A DNA stretch of 21,889 nt from Clostridiales bacterium. Its GTDB lineage: Bacteria; Bacillota; Clostridia; Christensenellales; Borkfalkiaceae. Positions 16,958 through 21,889 of this stretch are shown here, one piece after another; position 1 is the first letter of the stretch, and every line of letters starts with the position of its first letter. The stretch lies in the NCBI GenBank assembly GCA_003538975.1, contig DPQQ01000010.1:247741-269629 (forward strand), written 5' to 3'. Position numbers and translations under genes: made by a program. Below the pieces are notes generated by a model. That model was not told the DNA's origin and ran no database searches. It saw only the letters and a list, made by a program, of their open reading frames with translations.

Positions 16958-18013
16958 TTAGTTTTTGAAGGATTCGTAAGTATAGCTTTCCCAGTCGAGA
17001 ACGGCGGGAGCGTTTTCCGAAATAATTTTATCTATCTTCATAAGAAGGGGGAAGTCCTTTATGTCAACAAGACCTAATTCGCTTTTTCTCTTTATTGCCT
17101 GAGCGACGCGTTTCGCGACGACTAAAGATTCGAGAGTAACGCCGTTAAGTTCTGTTCTGACTTCGTCGATATTGAGACCTCTTCCGAGCAGTATGCCCGC
17201 GAGTCTTGTTCTTCCGCCGTAGACGGTAACGTAAAGGTCGCCTACGCCGATGTAATAACTTTCTTCACGAGCGCCCTGAATATTCAAAAGCTTTTTCATT
17301 TCCTTCGCACTCTGATAGAATACAGCCGCCTGCGAATTGAAGTGCTGTTTACTGTCGAGTCCGAAAGCCTTCTGATTGAGACCTATCGTTATGGCGATGC
17401 CGAGCGCGTAGCCGTTTTTGAGAGCGACCGCGCTTTCGATGCCGGTAACGTCGTCGGTAATACTGATATGGTAGTAGTCGGTAGCCATGACTTTTTTCAA
17501 AAATTCGAGCGTCTTTTTGTCGTCGCCGCAAAAGGCTACTTCCGTCTGATCGTGAGCTACGAGTTCGTAACTGGTGCAGGGACCGCCTATCGCATTGAAA
17601 GAGAAGTTTTTACCATGCTTTTTCGCAACGGACTTCCAGTAATCGACGTAGGTGATAAGAGTGCCGTCCGGTTCGTTCATAAGACCTTTGGTAACCGATA
17701 AAATTACAGTATTTTCTAAAAGAATCGGAAGAATTTTTTCGCCGAACCATTCCACGCCGAAGCTTGAAACTCCGCAGATAACGTAGTCGATATTTTTAAT
17801 TCCATCTTCGATTTCGTCTATCGTATAATAATTTATTTTTCCCGCAGGGAAGTCCTTTTCAAACTTCAGATGTCTGCCTGTTTTTCTCGCATTCAATATT
17901 ATTTCGGTATCGAGATGCGTCCCGATAAGGCTTACTTCATGTCCGTTTTCGAGAATGGGGAATGCGAGCGCAGAACCCATCATGCCCGAGCCGATTATAG
18001 CGACTTTTGCCAT
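16958..18013 (-). CDS. gpsA: NAD(P)-dependent glycerol-3-phosphate dehydrogenase-like protein (GpsA family, divergent)
   Basis: The 351-residue protein is preceded by ribosome site AAAGGAG. It has a Rossmann nucleotide-binding motif GSGMMGSA (8-15), the conserved VTKG (Lys109), the catalytic-type lysine in ALKNGYALG (Lys199) and the substrate motif GVGDLYVTVYGGRTR (256-270). The family reaction is dihydroxyacetone phosphate to glycerol 3-phosphate for phospholipid synthesis, in the cytoplasm. Differences from canonical GpsA are visible: the first motif has MM instead of SW/TW, the KGPSFA-like segment is GGPCTSYE, and the Asn after the SR/TR pair is Leu271. It may therefore be a paralogue with another substrate. 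It is transcribed alone, divergent from the RNA gene at 18307. Confidence 0.75.
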   Translation of the reverse strand: MAKVAIIGSGMMGSALAFPILENGHEVSLIGTHLDTEIILNARKTGRHLKFEKDFPAGKINYYTIDEIEDGIKNIDYVICGVSSFGVEWFGEKILPILLENTVILSVTKGLMNEPDGTLITYVDYWKSVAKKHGKNFSFNAIGGPCTSYELVAHDQTEVAFCGDDKKTLEFLKKVMATDYYHISITDDVTGIESAVALKNGYALGIAITIGLNQKAFGLDSKQHFNSQAAVFYQSAKEMKKLLNIQGAREESYYIGVGDLYVTVYGGRTRLAGILLGRGLNIDEVRTELNGVTLESLVVAKRVAQAIKRKSELGLVDIKDFPLLMKIDKIISENAPAVLDWESYTYESFKN

Positions 18014-18046
18014 TTTTTACTCCTTTATATCATTAAGATATTTGTA

Positions 18047-18099
18047 TTTCAGAAAAACAATTTTCTTAATTCTGAAAAAATTTTCGTTTTTAAGAAAAT
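18047..18099 (-). promoter_or_regulatory. Possible H-type pseudoknot in the gpsA-like leader
   Basis: On the minus strand, ATTTTCTTAA (18099-18090) pairs with TTAAGAAAAT (18069-18060) over 10 bp. TTTCAGAA (18077-18070) pairs with TTCTGAAA (18054-18047) over 8 bp. The two pairings interleave in the order B1-A1-B2-A2, with A1 and B2 adjacent, so they give either a pseudoknot or two mutually exclusive hairpins. The structure lies within the predicted leader and ends about 22 nt before the ribosome site. AT-rich sequence makes chance pairing a real alternative. Confidence 0.35.
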
Positions 18100-18120
18100 A
18101 CTCTTCATATATTTTTTATA

Positions 18121-18149
18121 ATTTTACTTCATTTTTTCATTAAAGTCAA
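18121..18149 (-). promoter_or_regulatory. Promoter of the gpsA-like gene
   Basis: Read on the minus strand, TTGACT (18149-18144) and TAAAAT (18126-18121) are separated by 17 nt. This predicts a start near 18114 and a leader of about 100 nt before the ATG at 18013. Confidence 0.7.
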
Positions 18150-18232
18150 TAGCATAATGTGTCTTTTTAAGCCATTTGAGTCAAAAAATCGTATTTATTC
18201 TTTCAGCAAGTTTTTTAGTTGTTTTTAAATTC

Positions 18233-18247
18233 TTTAGCCGCGCTAAA
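18233..18247. promoter_or_regulatory. Dyad upstream of the noncoding RNA promoter
   Basis: TTTAGC (18233-18238) and GCTAAA (18242-18247) form an inverted repeat with a 3-nt centre CGC. The centre lies about 67 bp before the predicted start of the RNA at 18307, a typical activator position. No regulator is identified. Confidence 0.35.
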
Positions 18248-18271
18248 TCAGAAATAAAATGATAAAAAATA

Positions 18272-18300
18272 TTGATTTAATTATTTTTATGCGATATAAT
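18272..18300 (+). promoter_or_regulatory. Strong sigma-A type promoter of the candidate noncoding RNA
   Basis: TTGATT (18272-18277) and a perfect TATAAT (18295-18300) are separated by 17 nt. The predicted start is about 18307, which is exactly the first base of the RNA's closing stem. Confidence 0.8.
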
Positions 18301-18306
18301 ATAAAA

Positions 18307-18570
18307 GCCAAACAAATTTTATATTATTATGAGTACGAGCTTTTTTATTTTAAAACGGCTTTTTTGCCGTTCGTTTAAGTTCGGATTTTAAAACTCGGAA
18401 ATTATTTATCATAAAGCGATAAGTTAATTTGGAAAAAATGTAAATTCCAGTATGGCTTTATGATAAAGTTCCTTTTCGGACAACTGTTTCGTACCATATA
18501 TAAGATTTGTTTGGCGACGATCGGAGTTTGCGTTTTTCGCGCGGTGACTTCGTTCGCCGCGCTTTTTATT
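18307..18570 (+). ncRNA. Candidate structured noncoding RNA of about 260 nt
   Basis: A strong promoter places the 5' end at about G18307, and an intrinsic terminator ends near 18570. The 5' end GCCAAACAAAT (18307-18317) pairs perfectly with ATTTGTTTGGC (18505-18515), closing a multi-branched domain. Inside are P2 (CGAG-c-TTTT 18336-18344 with AAAACTCG 18390-18397), capped by hairpin AACGGC/GCCGTT (18354-18359/18366-18371). P3 follows (13 bp, 18405-18417 with 18455-18467), capped by TGGAA/TTCCA (18430-18434/18445-18449). A weaker P4 lies at 18468-18484. No convincing coding region is present. I do not recognise it as tmRNA, RNase P, SRP or 6S RNA. It could instead be a long leader of the membrane-protein gene at 18655, with the terminator acting as an attenuator. 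The pairings are observed; the fold and function are inferred. Confidence 0.65.
18539..18570 (+). terminator. Intrinsic terminator of the candidate noncoding RNA
   Basis: GCGCGG (18539-18544) pairs with CCGCGC (18557-18562), extended by TGA/TCG, around a UUCG-containing loop. TTTTTATTT follows directly. Confidence 0.85.
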
Positions 18571-18595
18571 TATGAAAAATCGAAAATTTTAATAT
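18569..18595 (+). repeat. Upstream repeat, copy 1 (before the membrane-protein gene)
   Basis: TTTATGAAAAA followed by TCGAAAATTTTAATAT is shared with 19587-19626. The 16-mer AAAAATCGAAAATTTT is exact in both copies (18575-18590 and 19605-19620). Similarity fades gradually through the ATATTG-AACCG/ATATTG-AACGG region that follows. It probably marks duplicated promoter or control sequence shared by the two orphan genes. Confidence 0.55.
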
Positions 18596-18654
18596 AGCTT
18601 AAAAATATTGTAACCGTATTAAAAATCGATTTAAAAAACGAAGGGAGAAAGAAA

Positions 18655-19530
18655 ATGGCAAACAAACGGTATTCGAATGAAGAAATTTATCACAACGAAA
18701 AGGTATCTACGGTATTATCTGTTATTTCACTTAGTGTTGCTATAATAATTATGATAATGGATTTCCTTTGTCGAGCGTTTGTAAATGAAAAAGGAACATT
18801 TAAAATCGATAGCGAATACGTAATAATTCTTTATTTGATATCGATTGGCGTCCCTGCGCTGAATTTGCTTCCGTGTTACAATCTTATGGATTTAGATGAA
18901 GAAACCGAAGGCTCTAACAATCTTATAAAAAAGAGAGTGCAAATCATATTTAATTCATCGCCGTGGATTGCATTTGCTTTATATTGGTTTGTTGCTTTTT
19001 TTATATTGATAACCGAGAATGAAAATCATCTCGGTTTAGTACCTATAATGGCAGAATATTTAGGTCGTATGTCTGTTTCTCTTGGTTTTGTATACGTGGG
19101 GAACTTATTTTTAATCAAAAACTGCACTTTGATTAAAGAAGAGAGAGCCGAGAATCCGCCGAAATATATTGTCGAAAGAAATCAAAGAATTGCCGAAGAG
19201 CAGAGAGAAGAGGAAGAAGAAAAGGCGCATGAAAAATATCTTGAAGCAAAAGCGGAGTCTGAAAATCTTATAACAAAATGCGGAATTAAGTTTTTTATAA
19301 AGTATTATTATCAGTTGAAAAATCTACCGCTTGCGGACGTTACCGTAATCGAAGATTATACTTCCGAAGAAAAATACAGACGGCTTAACGCCGCTAAAAA
19401 AATTATAGACGACGGTTTGACGGAAATAACTTTAACCGGAATTATAAACAAATATTCCGGAATTATCGATGAATTCGTAATTGAACAGGCAAAAAAGATT
19501 CTGGATAGCATTAAGGGAATCAATTCTTAA
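18655..19530 (+). CDS. Orphan four-helix membrane protein with charged coiled-coil tail
   Basis: The 291-residue protein starts behind an AAGGGAG site. I do not recognise the family. Four hydrophobic segments are visible (about 17-40, 54-76, 102-121 and 127-156). A strongly charged, probably coiled-coil stretch follows (about 160-205, with EEQREEEEEKAHEK), and then a soluble helical C-terminus to 291. The N-terminus is short and hydrophilic, so both ends may be cytoplasmic. Base composition and codon use are AT-richer than the upstream operon, suggesting a separate origin. It follows the candidate noncoding RNA's terminator by about 85 nt and is followed by the zinc-ribbon gene in the same direction without an obvious terminator. 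The two share an upstream repeat and may be functionally linked. Confidence 0.75.
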   Translation: MANKRYSNEEIYHNEKVSTVLSVISLSVAIIIMIMDFLCRAFVNEKGTFKIDSEYVIILYLISIGVPALNLLPCYNLMDLDEETEGSNNLIKKRVQIIFNSSPWIAFALYWFVAFFILITENENHLGLVPIMAEYLGRMSVSLGFVYVGNLFLIKNCTLIKEERAENPPKYIVERNQRIAEEQREEEEEKAHEKYLEAKAESENLITKCGIKFFIKYYYQLKNLPLADVTVIEDYTSEEKYRRLNAAKKIIDDGLTEITLTGIINKYSGIIDEFVIEQAKKILDSIKGINS

Positions 19531-19586
19531 AATTGAAATAGCCGACAGATAAATTTATTAAAATCAATTATTTTTATAACTTAAAA

Positions 19587-19626
19587 TTTATGAAAAACGG
19601 CTATAAAAATCGAAAATTTTTAATAT
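19587..19626 (+). repeat. Upstream repeat, copy 2 (before the zinc-ribbon gene)
   Basis: TTTATGAAAAA (19587-19597) and AAAAATCGAAAATTTT (19605-19620) match copy 1. Copy 2 has a 12-nt insertion between the blocks and one extra T. A TATAAT hexamer follows at 19637-19642, without a convincing -35. Confidence 0.55.
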
Positions 19627-19656
19627 TACTCAAAATTATAATATTGCAAACGGATT

Positions 19657-19671
19657 TCGCCAAACAAATCT
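19657..19671 (+). promoter_or_regulatory. Leader segment complementary to the candidate noncoding RNA
   Basis: TCGCCAAACAAATCT is the exact reverse complement of 18503-18517, which contains the 3' arm of the RNA's closing stem. The 11-mer core GCCAAACAAAT also equals the 5' arm at 18307-18317. The segment ends 10 nt before the AAGGAG ribosome site (19682-19687), where pairing could affect translation. If the TATAAT at 19637 is used, it begins near +9 of the mRNA. Confidence 0.45.
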
Positions 19672-19693
19672 GAAAAAATAAAAAGGAGAAAAG

Positions 19694-20236
19694 ATGAATT
19701 ACAAAAAATGTCCCGGTTGCGGACTTAACTACATAACCGAAGATAAAGAATTATGTTCCGTATGTATAGACAGTAAGAAAAAGAGCGATAAACACGCTCC
19801 GGCTATTTCAAAACCTTTAAGCGCGGGAACGGCATACGGGAGCAATTCGAAGACCGTATACTCCGAATTCTGCGATTTGTTGGGATTTGACAGAACACAA
19901 GTAGGTTGCTTCGGATTTCAGACTAAATTATATGCCGAAAACGCCGATACGGACAGGAAACGCGACGTTTGGTTTATTTGTTATCCCAATTACGACGAAT
20001 ATAAATTCAACAACAACGTTAAGGCTAAAAATTACACCAATGTTATAAAAGACGCGGGGGATACGATTATCGAATCTTTCGAAAATTACTATGTTCAGAA
20101 AAGTTCCCGGTCGGATACTCTTGTTTTTGTAAAAACCGACGTCGAAAAGAAATATGTGTTTTTCGGCGTATACAAAGTTGTGGAAAACGGATTAAAAAGA
20201 GTTTATAAACGAATAAGTTTCAAATATCCTTATTAA
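19694..20236 (+). CDS. Orphan zinc-ribbon protein
   Basis: The 180-residue protein has an AAGGAG site 6 nt before the ATG. An N-terminal zinc ribbon is clear: CPGC (Cys6, Cys9) and CSVC (Cys21, Cys24). A Lys/Ser-rich linker (about 27-50) leads to a C-terminal domain (about 52-180) of mixed alpha/beta character, with DVWFICYPNYDEYKF and ending in LVFVKTDVEKKYVFFGVYKVV. The last strands vaguely recall small beta-barrel (PUA/SRA-like) domains of nucleic-acid-associated proteins; this is a weak impression. No membrane segment or signal peptide is present, so it should be cytoplasmic. It is a hypothetical protein paired with the upstream membrane protein, with a rho-independent terminator downstream. 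Confidence 0.75.
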   Translation: MNYKKCPGCGLNYITEDKELCSVCIDSKKKSDKHAPAISKPLSAGTAYGSNSKTVYSEFCDLLGFDRTQVGCFGFQTKLYAENADTDRKRDVWFICYPNYDEYKFNNNVKAKNYTNVIKDAGDTIIESFENYYVQKSSRSDTLVFVKTDVEKKYVFFGVYKVVENGLKRVYKRISFKYPY

Positions 20237-20291
20237 ACGTTGATTCAAAAAGTAATATTATATATCATTATTTATCATTGCCGTATTGCCG

Positions 20292-20316
20292 AAGCCGCCG
20301 TGAAAAGCGGCTTTTT
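20292..20316 (+). terminator. Intrinsic terminator after the zinc-ribbon gene
   Basis: AAGCCGC (20292-20298) pairs with GCGGCTT (20307-20313) around an 8-nt loop, followed by a T-run to 20316. It lies about 55 nt after the stop codon. Confidence 0.8.
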
Positions 20317-20353
20317 ATACTGCTTAAAATTTACGGTTCTATCGGGTTTTTAA

Positions 20354-20382
20354 TTGAAAAAACAATATAAAAGTTGTATAAT
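20354..20382 (+). promoter_or_regulatory. Promoter of the MATE transporter gene
   Basis: TTGAAA (20354-20359) and a perfect TATAAT (20377-20382) are separated by 17 nt. The predicted start is near 20389, about 43 nt before the ATG. Confidence 0.85.
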
Positions 20383-20431
20383 ATGTAGCAGTTTGAAATA
20401 AAAATTCGCAAAAATTACCAAGGATTATGCC

Positions 20432-21856
20432 ATGACGCAGGAGATTACGGGAAAAAAGAATATAACCGAGCGGCTTGAAAACGGTAAAATTTTGCCGCTT
20501 ATCATAAAACTTTCCGTTCCGGCGGTCATAGCGCAGCTTATCACTTTTTTATACAACATAGTCGACAGAATGTACGTCGCGCGTATAAAAGACGCGGGTA
20601 CGGACGCTCTCGCCGCACTCGGAATAGTCCTTCCGATTACTTTGATTATCCAGGCGTTTTCAAGTTTGATAGGAACAGGCGGCGCGCCGCGGGCGGGCAT
20701 AAAAACGGGCGAAGGCAATTTTAAGGAAGCCGGTTGTATTTTTAATACGGCGTCTCTGCTTCTTGCGATTATCGGCGTGATAATAGGCGGCGTAACGTTT
20801 ATCTTCGCAAAGGAAATAATTTTGCTGTTCGGCTGTCCTTCGTCGGCGGTTGACTTCGCCGTTTCGTACTTGAAAATTTATGCCGTCGGCACGGTGTTCG
20901 TAATGCTCGCGCAGGGACTTAATTCTTTTATTTTAACGCAGGGTTATTCCTTTATCGCCATGGGTTCGGTGCTTATCGGGGCGATTTTCAATATCATATT
21001 GGATCCGATTTTTATTTTCACTCTCGGAATGGGGGTAAAGGGTTCGAGCTTGGCGACCGTTATCTCGCAATTTTTATCGGCGGTATGCGTGGTGGCGTTT
21101 TTCTTTTCGAAGAAAAGTATTTTTCACTTCAACATCAAAGAAATACGTTTTAACGCAAGAAGAATTTTAAGTATATTATCGCTCGGAATCACTCCTTTTG
21201 TGATGACTATCACCGAATGCGCGATACAGGTTGTCTTTAATATAAACTTAAAAAGATCGACGGGCGGTAATTCGGATTATACGGCTGCGCTCACGATAAT
21301 GCTTTCGGCATTGCAGCTTATTTCGCTTCCGCTCAACGGACTCGGTAACGGAGTGCAACCTTTTGTAAGCTATAATTACGGCAAGGGTAACGAAGAACGA
21401 CTCAAAAAGGGGATAAAGTACGTTACGATTATCGCGTTCGTATTTTGTCTTATAATGTGGTCGCTGTCGCTCGCGATTCCGGAAGCGTACGCAAAATTAT
21501 TTTCGGCTACCGATTCGGTTACTTACATAGTAAAAAAATACTGCCCGCTGTTTTTGATGGGTTCGATAATGTTCTTCGTGCAGATGACTTTGCAGAATGT
21601 CAACGTCGCTCTCGGACAGTCGCTCACGGCGCTTATTCTCGCGGTTATGAGAAAGGTCGTTATACTTATTCCGCTGTGTTTTATTCTTACGAATATTCTC
21701 GGTTTCAAGGGTGTGTATATGTCGGAAGGTATAGCCGATTTTATCGCGGGGGTGATTACCGCCACGGTAATATTTATAAGCTTCCCGAAGGTTTTCAAAA
21801 AACGCGCGAAAGAAGTAAAAATGCAAAATCGGGATATAAAAATAAAAACCGAATAA
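20432..21856 (+). CDS. MATE-family multidrug/metabolite efflux transporter
   Basis: The 474-residue integral membrane protein has about twelve helices in two similar halves, the usual length for the family. Family features include the N-terminal KLSVPAVIAQLITFLYNIVDRMYVARI (about 30-56), GTGGAPRAGIKTGEGN in the first half and LNGLGNGVQPFVSYNYGKGN in the second. It should export cationic drugs or metabolites using a sodium or proton gradient; the substrate cannot be told from sequence. The start has ribosome site AAGGA 7 nt upstream. It is a single-gene unit with its own promoter. An 8-bp inverted repeat overlaps the stop codon. Confidence 0.92.
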   Translation: MTQEITGKKNITERLENGKILPLIIKLSVPAVIAQLITFLYNIVDRMYVARIKDAGTDALAALGIVLPITLIIQAFSSLIGTGGAPRAGIKTGEGNFKEAGCIFNTASLLLAIIGVIIGGVTFIFAKEIILLFGCPSSAVDFAVSYLKIYAVGTVFVMLAQGLNSFILTQGYSFIAMGSVLIGAIFNIILDPIFIFTLGMGVKGSSLATVISQFLSAVCVVAFFFSKKSIFHFNIKEIRFNARRILSILSLGITPFVMTITECAIQVVFNINLKRSTGGNSDYTAALTIMLSALQLISLPLNGLGNGVQPFVSYNYGKGNEERLKKGIKYVTIIAFVFCLIMWSLSLAIPEAYAKLFSATDSVTYIVKKYCPLFLMGSIMFFVQMTLQNVNVALGQSLTALILAVMRKVVILIPLCFILTNILGFKGVYMSEGIADFIAGVITATVIFISFPKVFKKRAKEVKMQNRDIKIKTE

Positions 21857-21868
21857 AAAATATTCGGT
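21848..21868 (+). other. Inverted repeat across the MATE stop codon
   Basis: ACCGAATA (21848-21855) and TATTCGGT (21861-21868) pair over 8 bp around AAAAA. No T-run follows within the window, so it is not a classical terminator. It may stabilise the mRNA 3' region. Confidence 0.4.
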
Positions 21869-21889
21869 ACGGTTTCGGCGATACAGGTA

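Noticed and set aside
18329..18391. 20-codon open frame inside the candidate noncoding RNA, starting with ATG AGT ACG
   Set aside because: It has no ribosome site, and it overlaps the paired P2/hairpin segment. A dual-function RNA or small toxin cannot be excluded, but nothing positive supports translation.
18405..18467. Pair of CTTTAT-n-ATAAAG sites read as two operators 52 bp apart
   Set aside because: Each copy is nearly self-complementary, so this remains possible. But both lie downstream of the predicted transcription start and pair as one 13-bp stem within a larger folded domain, so the RNA reading is preferred.
1..21889. CRISPR array, tRNA, rRNA, insertion sequence or phage genes
   Set aside because: No regularly spaced repeats, cloverleaf sequences, transposase or phage motifs were found on either strand.

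Overview
The window looks like a Gram-positive, Firmicutes-type (Clostridia-like) genome, most likely from an uncultivated gut or other anaerobic lineage. The evidence is moderate GC, strong AGGAGG-type ribosome sites, lipobox lipoproteins, a LacI-family regulator, a MsmX/UgpC-type sugar ATPase, InlB-type B-repeats and Big_2-type Ig domains. The exact clade (for example Christensenellales) is a guess. The standard genetic code fits all genes.

Region 1 (1-15350) is a surface glycan-utilisation locus on the + strand. A 1488-residue lipoprotein built from Ig-like domains and a tandemly duplicated module of about 682 residues comes first. It is followed by a substrate-binding lipoprotein carrying two InlB-type repeats, a GH97 glycosidase lipoprotein, a second substrate-binding lipoprotein, two ABC permeases, an unusually long ABC ATPase and a LacI-type regulator. 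The last four genes are tightly packed or overlapping, and a strong terminator ends the unit. Together the products could capture a glycan at the surface, trim terminal alpha-linked sugars, import the product and sense it. Several inverted repeats between the genes look like operators or mRNA-processing hairpins.

Region 2 (15498-18150) holds a separately promoted Big_2 lipoprotein and, convergent to it, a divergent gpsA-like dehydrogenase. The two share a bidirectional terminator. The dehydrogenase mRNA leader can be drawn as an H-type pseudoknot.

Region 3 (18230-20320) is AT-rich and accessory-looking. It contains a strong candidate for a structured noncoding RNA of about 260 nt (good promoter, 5' end paired to a 3' segment, several internal stems, intrinsic terminator). 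Two orphan genes follow: a four-helix membrane protein and a zinc-ribbon protein. Their upstream regions share a repeat. The zinc-ribbon gene's leader carries a 15-nt perfect complement to the 3' arm of the RNA's closing stem. This is the most interesting part of the window.

Region 4 (20354-21889) is a MATE-family transporter gene with its own promoter. No tRNA, rRNA, insertion sequence, phage gene or CRISPR array was seen.
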